A stretch of 51,704 nt of DNA from a bacterium (GTDB lineage: Bacteria > Eisenbacteria > RBG-16-71-46 > CAIMUX01): positions 1 through 51,704 of the forward strand of contig JAUIHP010000032.1 in the NCBI GenBank assembly GCA_030431975.1, written 5' to 3'. The number at the start of each line of letters is the position of its first letter. Position 1 is the first letter of the stretch. Made by a program: the position numbers and the translations under genes. The notes below the pieces were generated by a model that searched no databases, was not told the DNA's origin, and saw only the letters and a list, made by a program, of their open reading frames with translations. This document shows, piece by piece, positions 33,320 through 41,701 of the stretch.

Positions 33320-35551
33320 TCAGTCCACCAGCACCAGTTCCTTCTGCATCGACTGGTCTCCGCTCTGCAACCGAAGGAAGTAGACCCCGGACGGGACGCT
33401 CGAGCCCCATCGGTCGATCCGGTTCCAACGAAGACGGTGTTCTCCGCCGGTCATCCACTCCTCGCGCAGGCGGCGAACCAGGCGTCCTGAAGCATCGAAT
33501 ACATCGAGTCGAACCGGCGCATCCTTCCGGAGAGCGAACTGGATGTCGATGGGGCCGGAAGCAGGACTCGGGCTCCGAGAGAAGGACAACAGCGTGTCGG
33601 GACCACGCGACCTCTCCGGATCGGTGTCGACGTCCACGTCTGTCGAGAGTCGCGGAACCGGTCCTCCAACGAAGCCGTACCGGCCGGCGAACCCTTCCAT
33701 GCCTTCATAGAACTGAATGCTCCGCGACTCCACGGGATACTGCGCATCCGCCTCGAAGTTGAATCCACTGAGAGTGCCTCCGGGAGGCACCGGATTGGAA
33801 AAGGTTCGCCAGACGATTCCGGTCTCGCCATAACGGGAGGAACAGGACGATCCGGGGAGAGGCTCGGGCAGAAGATTCCAGGTCCATCCGTTGGGAGCCT
33901 GGACGTTCGATACCGGTACGTTCACATTCATGACCACGATGTCGATCTCGACGCTCTGATTATTGACAACGCCGTATCCGTAGGAAACGTCGCCTCCTCT
34001 CCGCCGGGCGCCCACTTCCGTCGCAAAGAGCGGCGGGACGAGTGACTCCGTTGGACGCGGTCGGACGACCTGAATCTCTCGAAGGCAGAGATATCCTCCG
34101 CGCTTCACCTTGTCCTGAATGTCCTCGTTCTTTAGTTTGACCTTTCCGTCTGCGGTGACTTCCACCTCCATCTCGTCGTACGCCTCGTCGCGGTTGTCCG
34201 GTCCGACCTCGTCGGTGTCGCTGCCCCAGGGATTCGCGACGTGGATCACGGACTTGCCGTCGTTGGTCTTGACCAAGCCTGCCATGGTGACCTGATGTGT
34301 CACCGGCCGCCCGTCCCGCTTCACGAGATTACCGTCCTTGTCGTACCAGCCGAAGTTGAGGAGGACGTCGTGACAAAGCCCGAAGTGGTGAGAGAGGGTG
34401 TCCCAGTTCGCGGCCAGCGTATCGATGTGGATCTGTTCGAGACCGGAGCGTCCGTCTTCCATGGGTTGATCAACGCCACGCTTCTTGAGATGCGAGCCGA
34501 TACCGCCACCATAGTTGTCCGCGTCTTCTCCTTCGCCACCGACCTTCCCGTCATCACCGTAGATCTCTTTCTCCAGAGCCTTGCGAAGCTCTTTGTGTTT
34601 CTTCGAGATCGAGTCGTCCTCGTCGGCCGGATAGATTTCCGGGTACCCGTTCTGAGCCCAATAGGACAGACAGTTGGCCGAACTGGCCGCCGCGCATGTT
34701 GGACCCTTTTGCTTGATGTCGGGAACGTACTTCCAGGTTTCCGCGATGACTGACGGTTCCTTCGTCTTGCCTTTGGCTTTGTCTGCTTTCGTCTTGGACC
34801 GAATGAGAATGTCGGTCGGGTTGTGAATTCCCAAACGGAGCTGACAGACCGACCCTTCCATAGGAAGCGGGACGACATAACTGGCGGGCCCACTCAAGAC
34901 CTGCACGGCGACGTCTTCCCATGGGCTCCATTCGATTCCGTCAAAGACCCGAATGCCGATCAGCCACGTCAGGAGCTCCACTTCCGGATCCGCGGGCGAG
35001 TTCGATGAGAAGTGAAAGTCCATCGGGTTCGGTTGCCCGCCCAGTTCCACGAAATCGATGACCGGGCTTTCCAGCCAACCGATGGAGTGAGGCGGATAGC
35101 CTTCCGGAAGATCGAAGGCGACCACGCCGCCCCCGACGTCCGGCGACTCGACCGAGTTCGGAAACTCCTCGAGATTGAGCACTGCGGGATCCCACCACTC
35201 CACGCGCGCGGGAAGTACGGACTCCGGCGACGGCACCCAGTCCTGTGGAGCCAATGAGTCTCCAAAGACGAAAGGCACGTCGAACGGGCACGAAACTCCG
35301 TCGTCGAAGTTCTGGCTCCGCGCGTCGAACTCCCAGAGACCCGTGAGCGCGACCGGAGTGTCCGACCCGGCTCCGATTGAAAAACCGGGGATGGACTCTC
35401 CGGCCGCAACGGCCACAGTCGGAGAGAGGGGCGTGCCTGCGCCGCCGGCGAGAGCGAGTAGGACCAGCGAAACAGTAATGCCCACTGCGTTTTGTCGCGT
35501 CGTGGTGGAGATGGGTCGGCTGGGCCGATGGGTCGGGGTCCAGGATTCCAT
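33320..35551 (-). CDS. Secreted C39-like cysteine peptidase with FlgD/T9SS-like tail
   Basis: A 743-residue exported protein. GGGAG lies 8 bp before the ATG; the signal sequence is near 22-50 (ITVSLVLLALAGGAG). Residues about 60-240 are beta-rich and end before a lysine-rich linker (TKADKAKGKTKE). Residues about 270-470 look like a papain-fold C39-like domain: KQKGPTCAAASSANCLSYWA with Cys286, VTHQVTMAGLV with His419 and HVANPWGSD with Asn440, in the order expected for a Cys-His-Asn/Asp triad. A beta region follows (500-640), then the Ig-like tail (FALRKDAPVRLDVFDASGRL, then VPSGVYFLRLQSGDQ). It is probably a cell-surface or released protease; the substrate is unknown. A pseudo-peptidase that only binds peptides is the main alternative. 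Confidence 0.75.
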   Translation of the reverse strand: MESWTPTHRPSRPISTTTRQNAVGITVSLVLLALAGGAGTPLSPTVAVAAGESIPGFSIGAGSDTPVALTGLWEFDARSQNFDDGVSCPFDVPFVFGDSLAPQDWVPSPESVLPARVEWWDPAVLNLEEFPNSVESPDVGGGVVAFDLPEGYPPHSIGWLESPVIDFVELGGQPNPMDFHFSSNSPADPEVELLTWLIGIRVFDGIEWSPWEDVAVQVLSGPASYVVPLPMEGSVCQLRLGIHNPTDILIRSKTKADKAKGKTKEPSVIAETWKYVPDIKQKGPTCAAASSANCLSYWAQNGYPEIYPADEDDSISKKHKELRKALEKEIYGDDGKVGGEGEDADNYGGGIGSHLKKRGVDQPMEDGRSGLEQIHIDTLAANWDTLSHHFGLCHDVLLNFGWYDKDGNLVKRDGRPVTHQVTMAGLVKTNDGKSVIHVANPWGSDTDEVGPDNRDEAYDEMEVEVTADGKVKLKNEDIQDKVKRGGYLCLREIQVVRPRPTESLVPPLFATEVGARRRGGDVSYGYGVVNNQSVEIDIVVMNVNVPVSNVQAPNGWTWNLLPEPLPGSSCSSRYGETGIVWRTFSNPVPPGGTLSGFNFEADAQYPVESRSIQFYEGMEGFAGRYGFVGGPVPRLSTDVDVDTDPERSRGPDTLLSFSRSPSPASGPIDIQFALRKDAPVRLDVFDASGRLVRRLREEWMTGGEHRLRWNRIDRWGSSVPSGVYFLRLQSGDQSMQKELVLVD

Positions 35552-35965
35552 GGTGTTTCTCCCGGTGAGCGTCCGTCCGTGGACGGCGCCTATGAAGCGT
35601 CCCTCTGGCGCAAACGCGCCAGACTCAGAGCTTTCGGCGGGAGTGATTGGATTTCCCGCCGCTTCCTACCGGGTGAGGCGACGGATCTCGGGCGGGACCG
35701 CCAAAAAAAGATTTCGCGGACGGAAGATTGCAGCCGTATCTACGGCCATCTTCGCCAACTCGCTACGACCTTCATGAGTAGACCGGGCTGGCCGTTGCTC
35801 GGATCCCGCTTCTCGGAACTCCCATTGCGATTGGCGGCGTACCGTTTGAAGAGGTTATGCTCGTGAGTTGTTCGGCTGACAGTCCCGTCGGCAGGGATGC
35901 CGGGGTTCGGATTCACTGCCCCTTCGGCACGCCGACGGAACGAAGATCCGCAATCGAGGTGCGCC
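35552..35965. other. Divergent intergenic region upstream of the DUF3299-ABC operon
   Basis: About 414 bp separate the C39-like gene from the operon start and must carry both promoters. I see GAGGTG shortly before the ATG at 35966 as ribosome site, but no convincing -35/-10 pair, palindrome or metal-regulator box. Confidence 0.4.
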
Positions 35966-36628
35966 ATGAACTCACTCACCAACTCGATGGTCATTGTGGC
36001 CCTGGGCTCCTTGGCCTTGGGCGTCTTCCACACGCCGCTGATGGCGGAAGAGGCGCGTGAGCTTGCCTGGAAGGATCTGGTTCCGGAAGGGCAGGTCTAT
36101 AAAGATCCGATGGAGAACCTGAGTGACCACGAGCGGGACGTGGTGGGCTACGTCATTCACTCGCTAGAGACGCTTCCTCCACGCAGTCCCGAGACCGAGC
36201 AGTTCTACAAGGGCCTGGATGACGAGATGCTCCAGCTGGAAGGGCTGGATATCGACGTCGATGTGATCCAGGGCTACTACGACGCCATGCAGGCGGCGGT
36301 CGTCGAGGAACTCGACGGACAGCTCATCCGTCTACCCGGCTACCTTCTTCCTCTCGAGTACGACGAGGAGAAGGTCACGGAGTTCCTTCTGGTCCCGTAT
36401 GCAGGGGCATGCATCCACGTACCGCCTCCGCCGCCGAACCAGATCGTCCACGTCAAGCTGGATCCATCCGAGGGCTTTGAACCGGAGGGGTTGTTCGATC
36501 CGGTTTGGGTCACCGGAAAGATTGAAGCGAAGGCGATGACGGAAGATCTGTTTCTGGTCGACGGTTCAGCGGATGTTGATATCAGCTATGCCATGGAATC
36601 CGGAAGCGTCGAAGCCTACAAAGAGTAG
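35966..36628 (+). CDS. DUF3299 periplasmic protein (copy 1)
   Basis: A 220-residue exported protein. The ATG at 35966 is followed by a signal peptide (MVIVALGSLALGVFHTPLMA). The mature part begins with the family opening ELAWKDLVPEG. It contains ELDGQLIRLPGYLLPLEYDE and the signature VTEFLLVPYAGACIHVPPPP with one Cys and one His that could bind metal. The central segment (about 65-115) is an acidic insertion. In other bacteria, DUF3299 proteins lie in loci with an ABC exporter-type pair and a His-rich DUF2796 protein, and that is the order here. It is first of five genes; the next starts 67 bp later. A role in handling zinc or another metal outside the membrane is inferred from context. Confidence 0.85.
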   Translation: MNSLTNSMVIVALGSLALGVFHTPLMAEEARELAWKDLVPEGQVYKDPMENLSDHERDVVGYVIHSLETLPPRSPETEQFYKGLDDEMLQLEGLDIDVDVIQGYYDAMQAAVVEELDGQLIRLPGYLLPLEYDEEKVTEFLLVPYAGACIHVPPPPPNQIVHVKLDPSEGFEPEGLFDPVWVTGKIEAKAMTEDLFLVDGSADVDISYAMESGSVEAYKE

Positions 36629-36695
36629 TTGCGCGCGAACCAACCTGACTCGGTCGATTCTGAGAAGTTTTCGTTGGCACTTGTGGAGGAACGTC

Positions 36696-37424
36696 ATGAT
36701 AGGCCAAGCATTCAGAATGCTATTGCTGGTAGTCGCAGTCGCGTCGTTTGCATCGATAATTCCGAATACGGCGGTGGACGCGCAGTACCAACACCACGAA
36801 GCGCACGTCCACGGCATCGCCCAGCTGAATGTGGCACTGGACGGGGAGAGCTTGTACCTGGAGTTCGTGAGCCCGGCGGCCAACATCGTCGGATTCGAAC
36901 ACGAGCCCAGCAGCCAGTCTGAGCGCGACCTTGTCGAATCGGCCCTGAGGACCCTCCAGAACCCGGGATCCGTTTTCGTGCTGCCATCGGCCGTCGGTGC
37001 CAAGCTGGTCGAGGCAAACGCGGTCAGCGATACAGGGGAGGATGCCCATCAGCACGACCACGGCGAACACGACCACGAGGGACACGCTCATGACGGGCAC
37101 GATCACTCGAATGGGCACGATCACTCGAATGAGCACGCTCACTCGCACGACCACGACCAGTCGGATGGGAGCGCTCACGCACACGAACACGATCACTCCC
37201 GTGAGCACGACCACGATCATACCTCTGACCACGAAGGCGCCGCTCATCGAGACTTCAAAGCTGTCTACCTCTTCGAATGCAAGAACGCGGACAAGCTCAC
37301 CGACATCGAAGTCCGTTTGTTCGAACTGTTCCCGGCCATTGAAAGAATCGACGTGCAGATCCTGACCGAAGCCGGGCAAGCGGCCACCGAATTGACGGCG
37401 AAGCAGACAACGATCCGCCTTTAG
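36696..37424 (+). CDS. His-rich DUF2796 (ZrgA-like) periplasmic metal-binding protein
   Basis: A 242-residue exported protein. The ATG at 36696 follows GGAGGA and starts a signal peptide (MLLLVVAVASFASIIP, cleavage near VDA). The mature N-terminus YQHHEAHVHGIAQLNVALDG is the DUF2796 signature. A histidine/aspartate-rich stretch (about 115-190) holds dozens of His in HDH, HEH and HSH arrangements, likely binding several zinc ions. The C-terminal domain has FKAVYLFECKNADKLTDIEV followed by FPAIERIDVQIL, also typical. In Vibrio cholerae, to my knowledge, the ZrgA member of this family belongs to a zinc-uptake ABC locus. It sits between DUF3299 and the ABC genes. Confidence 0.88.
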   Translation: MIGQAFRMLLLVVAVASFASIIPNTAVDAQYQHHEAHVHGIAQLNVALDGESLYLEFVSPAANIVGFEHEPSSQSERDLVESALRTLQNPGSVFVLPSAVGAKLVEANAVSDTGEDAHQHDHGEHDHEGHAHDGHDHSNGHDHSNEHAHSHDHDQSDGSAHAHEHDHSREHDHDHTSDHEGAAHRDFKAVYLFECKNADKLTDIEVRLFELFPAIERIDVQILTEAGQAATELTAKQTTIRL

Positions 37425-37471
37425 CGCGGTCATCGGGGCGATCACTTCTTGTCCGAAGCAATCTTGGGAAC

Positions 37472-38200
37472 ATGGAATCACAGAACGACAACGACCTGAC
37501 TCCCGCCATCGAGATCGAGGATCTGCGCTTTGCCTGGCGATCCGGCATGGACCCGGTGCTCGAGATCGAGCGGCTGCACATACCTCGGGGCGAACACGTC
37601 TTCATCGAGGGGCCGAGCGGGACAGGGAAGAGCACGCTGCTGAGTCTCGTCGCAGGAGTCATCCTTCCCCAGCAAGGCCGAGTTTGGGTTCACGGCCAAT
37701 CATTGGAATCCATGAGCGGCGCCGCACGGGATCAGTTCCGGGCGGACCAGATCGGCTACATCTACCAGATGTTCAATCTGATTCCGTACCTGTCGATCGT
37801 CGAGAACGTGACGCTCCCATGCCGGTTCTCGAGCCAACGGCGTGACCGCGCCACGAGCCGCAGCGGCGACCTGATCGGGGAAGCGACACGACTCTTGGAG
37901 ACGCTGGGCATTGATACTTCGTCGATTGGGAGTCGGTCGGCGGTGGAGCTGAGTGTTGGGCAACAACAGCGCGTCGCCGCTGCCCGTGCCCTCATCGGAG
38001 TGCCGGGTCTCATCATCGCCGACGAGCCGACCTCCGCTCTGGACACGGAGCACCGCGAGGCTTTCATCCGTTTGCTGTTCCAGGAGTGTGACCGGGAAGA
38101 CACGACTCTGGTCCTGGTCAGCCACGACACATCGTTGGCCGGAATGTTCGACCGCAAGGTGCGGCTACCCGATATCAACACCGTCAGTCTCGGCTCGTGA
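37472..38200 (+). CDS. ABC transporter ATP-binding protein (LolD/MacB type)
   Basis: A 242-residue ATPase with Walker A GPSGTGKST (47-55), Q-loop region YIYQMFNLIPYLSIVENV (97-114), signature LSVGQQQRVAAARAL (160-174), Walker B LIIADEPTSALD (180-191) and H-loop VLVSHD. The signature reads LSVGQ rather than LSGGQ. The N-terminal IEIEDLRFAWRSGMDPVLEI and small size match the LolD/MacB/FtsE group, whose members pair with FtsX-type permeases and power periplasmic work rather than classical import. The partner permease starts 59 bp downstream. The ATG has only a weak ribosome site (TTGGGAAC). Confidence 0.92.
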   Translation: MESQNDNDLTPAIEIEDLRFAWRSGMDPVLEIERLHIPRGEHVFIEGPSGTGKSTLLSLVAGVILPQQGRVWVHGQSLESMSGAARDQFRADQIGYIYQMFNLIPYLSIVENVTLPCRFSSQRRDRATSRSGDLIGEATRLLETLGIDTSSIGSRSAVELSVGQQQRVAAARALIGVPGLIIADEPTSALDTEHREAFIRLLFQECDREDTTLVLVSHDTSLAGMFDRKVRLPDINTVSLGS

Positions 38201-38259
38201 ATAGTTCGGCCTAGGTTTTTCATTCAGACTCGAGCGAAAGGGAGCGCAGCCGAAACGAC

Positions 38260-39513
38260 ATGTTGGTTCTAGCCCTCAAGAGCATGTTCAATCGGAAACT
38301 GACCACGGCGCTGACCGTCGTCTCGATTGCTCTGAGCGTGACACTTCTCCTGGGCGTCGAGCGCATCCGCACGGAAACCCGCAACAGCTTCAGGAACACC
38401 ATCTCTGGAACGGACCTGATCGTCGGCGCTCGTAGCGGGCCCGTCCAACTGCTGCTGTACTCCGTCTTCCGCATCGGAAACGCGACGAACAACATGGGTT
38501 GGCAAAGCTACCAGGACATCGCCAGCAATCCCCAGGTGGAATGGACGATTCCCATCTCCTTGGGCGATTCCCATCAGGGCTATCGCGTGATGGGGACGAA
38601 CGATGATTACTTCGAGCATTTCCGTTTCTCCGGCGGTCGATCGCTGGAGTTTGCCGGCGGGGAGCGGTTCGATGGTGTCTTTGATGCGGTCCTGGGGGCC
38701 GAGGTGGCCCGGGCCTTGAAGTACTCCATCGGCGATGCCGTCACCATTGCCCACGGTGCGGGAAAAGTGAGCTTCGTCGAACATGATGACAAACCGTTCA
38801 CCGTGGTCGGCATCCTAAGACCGACGGGAACGCCGGTGGATCAGACCGTCCATGTCCGCCTGGAAGGTTATGAAGCGATCCACATTGACTGGAAGGGTGG
38901 AGCGCCGACGCCGGGTCGCTCGATTTCGGCGGAACGGGTCGCCGAGATGGACCTGACTCCTAAGGCGATCACCGCCTGTCTGGTCGGGTTGCGTTCGCGG
39001 GTGGCCGCCTTTGGTGTTCAGCGCCAGGTCAACCAGTACCCGCGGGAGCCGCTCATGGCCATCATGCCCGGGGTTGCGCTGCAGGAGCTGTGGGATTTGA
39101 TTGGTGTGGCCGAGAAAGCGCTGTTGGCGGTGTCGGCTCTGGCTGTTGTCGTGGGTCTGTCGGGAATGCTCGTCGCGCTGATGACAAGTCTCAACGAGCG
39201 TCGACGCGAGATGGCCATTCTTCGTTCGGTCGGTGCGCGCCCGTTACATATTTTCGCGTTGATCGTAGGCGAGTCCGTCCTGTTGACCGTGGCTGGCGTG
39301 ATCCTGGGTGTGGGTTTGCTCTACGGACTCCTCCTGATAGGACAGCCGGTGATCCTGTCCCGATTCGGGCTTTCCATTGCCGTCGGCAGCTTCTCGTCCT
39401 ACGAGGCCATGCTGATGGGGTTCGTCTGTCTGGCAGGCGCTTTGGTTGGCATCATTCCTGGCACTCGGATCTATCGCTACTCGTTGGCCGACGGCATGAC
39501 GATCCGCATCTGA
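38260..39513 (+). CDS. ABC transporter permease, FtsX/MacB type
   Basis: A 417-residue membrane protein. TM1 lies at about 15-35 (LTTALTVVSIALSVTLLLGV), a large periplasmic MacB_PCD-like domain covers about 40-270 (GTDLIVGARSGPVQLLLY, VVGILRPTGTPVDQTVHV), and three helices follow at about 285-310, 330-365 and 380-410. The cytoplasmic loop LNERRREMAILRSVGARPLH is the FtsX coupling motif that contacts the ATPase. Topology and length fit a four-TM type VII ABC permease. It follows the ATPase gene and is followed after 15 bp by the second DUF3299 gene, so all are probably one transcript. Together with the His-rich ZrgA-like protein it suggests metal-ion handling; direction of transport cannot be told. 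Confidence 0.9.
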   Translation: MLVLALKSMFNRKLTTALTVVSIALSVTLLLGVERIRTETRNSFRNTISGTDLIVGARSGPVQLLLYSVFRIGNATNNMGWQSYQDIASNPQVEWTIPISLGDSHQGYRVMGTNDDYFEHFRFSGGRSLEFAGGERFDGVFDAVLGAEVARALKYSIGDAVTIAHGAGKVSFVEHDDKPFTVVGILRPTGTPVDQTVHVRLEGYEAIHIDWKGGAPTPGRSISAERVAEMDLTPKAITACLVGLRSRVAAFGVQRQVNQYPREPLMAIMPGVALQELWDLIGVAEKALLAVSALAVVVGLSGMLVALMTSLNERRREMAILRSVGARPLHIFALIVGESVLLTVAGVILGVGLLYGLLLIGQPVILSRFGLSIAVGSFSSYEAMLMGFVCLAGALVGIIPGTRIYRYSLADGMTIRI

Positions 39514-39528
39514 GGCGAACAAACCGCT

Positions 39529-40173
39529 ATGAAACTGCTATCAACGTTGCTGCTTGTCTTGGCCCTGAGTCTCCTCCAAACGCCGTTGCTGGCCGACGAG
39601 GCTCGTCAGATCACGTGGGATGATCTGGTGCCGGAGCCCGATCCCGCGAACGATCCGATGGCGGACCTGACCGAGGAAGAGCGGGATCTGGTCGGCTACG
39701 TCATGTACGCGCTCGAAACGCTTCCGCCGCGCACTCCCGAGACCGAGCGATTTTACAAAGGCCTGGACGGCGAGTTGAAGCAGTTGGAGGAACTGAACGT
39801 CGACTTGGGTGAAATCGAGGAGTACTTCAATACACTCCAGTCTGACGTCGCCGAGGAACTGGACGGGCAGCTCGTTCGCTTGCCAGGCTATGTTCTTCCG
39901 CTCGAATACGACGAAGGCAAGGTAACGGAGTTCTTTCTGGTGCCCTATCCCGGAGCATGCATCCACGTACCTCCTCCGCCAGCAAACCAGATCATTCACG
40001 TCAAGGTCGGACCGTCCAAGGAAATGAAGGCGCAAGGGCAGTTCTATCCGGTCTGGCTGACCGGGAAGATCACGGCCCAGTCGATGACGGAGGAACTTTT
40101 CCTGGTGGATGGCACCGGAACCGTCAACTCTGGTTACTCGATGGAAGCGGAGCTCATCGAGCCCTACGAGTAA
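39529..40173 (+). CDS. DUF3299 periplasmic protein (copy 2)
   Basis: A 214-residue exported protein, aligning end to end with copy 1 at 35966; more than half of the positions look identical by eye. The signal peptide is MKLLSTLLLVLALSLLQTPL with cleavage near ADEA. It keeps ITWDDLVPEP, ELDGQLVRLPGYVLPLEYDE and VTEFFLVPYPGACIHVPPPP with the same Cys and His. Two members of the family bracket one ABC operon, which implies local duplication and perhaps different partners. The gene starts 15 bp after the permease stop. Function unknown; metal handling inferred from the operon. Confidence 0.85.
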   Translation: MKLLSTLLLVLALSLLQTPLLADEARQITWDDLVPEPDPANDPMADLTEEERDLVGYVMYALETLPPRTPETERFYKGLDGELKQLEELNVDLGEIEEYFNTLQSDVAEELDGQLVRLPGYVLPLEYDEGKVTEFFLVPYPGACIHVPPPPANQIIHVKVGPSKEMKAQGQFYPVWLTGKITAQSMTEELFLVDGTGTVNSGYSMEAELIEPYE

Positions 40174-40288
40174 GTGAGCGCGCCGAACTTGTGTGGTAAG
40201 CTCCGACGTTTCGCAGCTTGAGACGAGTTAACGTCGCTGCAGCCGCCACCGGTGGCCGCACCGATCATCCTAAGGAGAGAACTTCGTT

Positions 40289-40714
40289 ATGATCGTTCGT
40301 AGTGCAGGTGCTGTCTGGGAAGGGACCCTGAAGGAAGGCAACGGCACCATGAAGCTGGGCGATGCCGGCTACGAGGCACCGTTCACCTTTGCCTCCCGTT
40401 TCGAATCCGCCGATGCCACCAACCCTGAAGAGCTGGTCGGTGCGGCCCATGCCGGGTGTTTCTCGATGTTCCTGAGCGCCGTCCTGGGCAAGGCCGACTT
40501 CCCGCCGAAGCGGATCTCGACCTCCGCAGCCGTCCATCTCGATACGAGCGGGGACGGCCCGACGATCTCCACCATCGAACTGACCACGACGGCCGAGGTG
40601 CCGAACATCGATGACGCGGCATTCCAGGAGCATGTCCAAACGTCGAAGAAGAACTGCCCGGTGTCCAAGGCGCTCTCCGGCGTCGAGATCAAGGTTACGG
40701 CCACCCTCGTCTAG
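40289..40714 (+). CDS. OsmC-family peroxiredoxin
   Basis: A 141-residue OsmC/Ohr-fold peroxidase. The reactive cysteine is Cys57 in GAAHAGCFSMFLS and the second is Cys123 in KNCPVSKALSGVE, as in OsmC. VWEGTLKEGNGTMKLGDAGY and ISTIELTTTAEVP match the family. Members reduce organic hydroperoxides with lipoyl or thiol donors in the cytoplasm. AAGGAG precedes the ATG. It follows the ABC operon after 115 bp on the same strand and is closed by a terminator at 40761. Confidence 0.93.
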   Translation: MIVRSAGAVWEGTLKEGNGTMKLGDAGYEAPFTFASRFESADATNPEELVGAAHAGCFSMFLSAVLGKADFPPKRISTSAAVHLDTSGDGPTISTIELTTTAEVPNIDDAAFQEHVQTSKKNCPVSKALSGVEIKVTATLV

Positions 40715-40760
40715 CCAGGCGGGCTGTTGCGACCAGCGGATGATTGAATGAGTCCAGCAG

Positions 40761-40792
40761 AAGAGCCCTGCTTCGGCGGGGCTCTTGTTGCG
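40761..40792. terminator. Likely bidirectional terminator after the OsmC gene
   Basis: An 8-bp perfect stem (AAGAGCCC with GGGCTCTT, 40761-40768 and 40779-40786) with a 10-base loop containing CTTCGG. It lies between the convergent OsmC and NTF2-like genes. The stem ends in AA/TT, but no long T run follows. Confidence 0.6.
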
Positions 40793-40874
40793 CGTCAGGG
40801 CGACTTTGTATTCGGGTTAGAGTCTTCTACTGACGGGAATTCGAACTTGGTGCGGCCTTCTTCCTCTGGCATCG

Positions 40875-41357
40875 TCAGTTTGCACTCGGATCGTGTACGG
40901 AGTAGTCCGCGCGCGCGATCCGCAACCCGCCGTCCGTCTCCCGGACGATCCACGTCACCCAATTCTCTACGATGTACTCGCCGGGCGTCCCTACGTCCAT
41001 GGCCGTCGTGCTTACGGTTAGCGTCGAGTGGATGCCGGAAACCTGAAGCACACCCGGCTCGAGTTCCTCAGCCTCTATGAGGCCGTCCAATGTCAGTTGC
41101 AGCGCAGACAGCTTGTCGGATCCGACAAGGCTCGAGAACTGCTCGATTGCTTGCGCCTTTGGCGAGCGCGGCGTCGTTGGCTTGCCTACGTACGCCTCCG
41201 TGTAGTCGTCGGTGAGAAGATCTGCGAAGGCGTCCACGTCTCTGGAATTGAACGCTTCCGTAAAGCAGGATAACAAATCGGTTGGGGTCGTGGCCTCGCA
41301 AGCGAAGGTGGCGCTCGAGAAGACGAGGAGACACAGTGAAACAACGATGGACTTCAT
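40875..41357 (-). CDS. Secreted NTF2/SnoaL-like protein
   Basis: A 160-residue exported protein with signal peptide MKSIVVSLCLLVFSSATFAC and GGAGGA before the ATG. The mature part is a cone-shaped NTF2-like fold: DLLSCFTEAFNSRDVDAFAD, then LLTDDYTEAYVG, then YIVENWVTWIVRETDGGLRI and ARADYSVHDP. SnoaL-like and DUF4440-like proteins bind or convert small molecules, but no catalytic residue pattern is clear here. Cys20 sits at a position that could also be a lipobox (ATFAC), so it may be lipid-anchored. It is divergent from the Fn3/TolB lipoprotein gene. Confidence 0.72.
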   Translation of the reverse strand: MKSIVVSLCLLVFSSATFACEATTPTDLLSCFTEAFNSRDVDAFADLLTDDYTEAYVGKPTTPRSPKAQAIEQFSSLVGSDKLSALQLTLDGLIEAEELEPGVLQVSGIHSTLTVSTTAMDVGTPGEYIVENWVTWIVRETDGGLRIARADYSVHDPSAN

Positions 41358-41701
41358 AGGATTCCTCCATGGCAGTTTGGATCAGGAGATCGCAGTCGCC
41401 CACTCTCGAGGCGACGTGTGCGTTTTACAGAGAAGCCCGTAGCCGTTGTATCAGATGAGACCCTCCTCATAAGACGATTGACAGATAACGAAAAGAGTAA
41501 CACACCGCCCGTCGAGCCCGCTGGCTTTCGGACAGGGGACCGGCTCGAAAGCACTGGGTCGAACGGACGTGGACGGTGCCCGATTTCGGGCAGTTGGGGG
41601 GGCTGCGCACCCATCAGGTAGATAGTGTGGAATAGACTCGATGTTGACTCGTGTACTGCGCCTGCAATAGGGTCGAGAGGCCGGGTTTCGGAGTGACACA
41701 A
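41358..41701. other. Divergent intergenic region without a gene
   Basis: About 344 bp between the NTF2-like gene and the Fn3/TolB lipoprotein gene. A TTGACA (41478-41483) lies in it but no convincing -10 follows at the right distance. No repeat, palindrome or reading frame stands out. Confidence 0.4.

Noticed and set aside
41478-41500. TTGACA promoter box upstream of the Fn3/TolB gene
   Set aside because: No -10-like hexamer follows at 16-18 bp; left unannotated.
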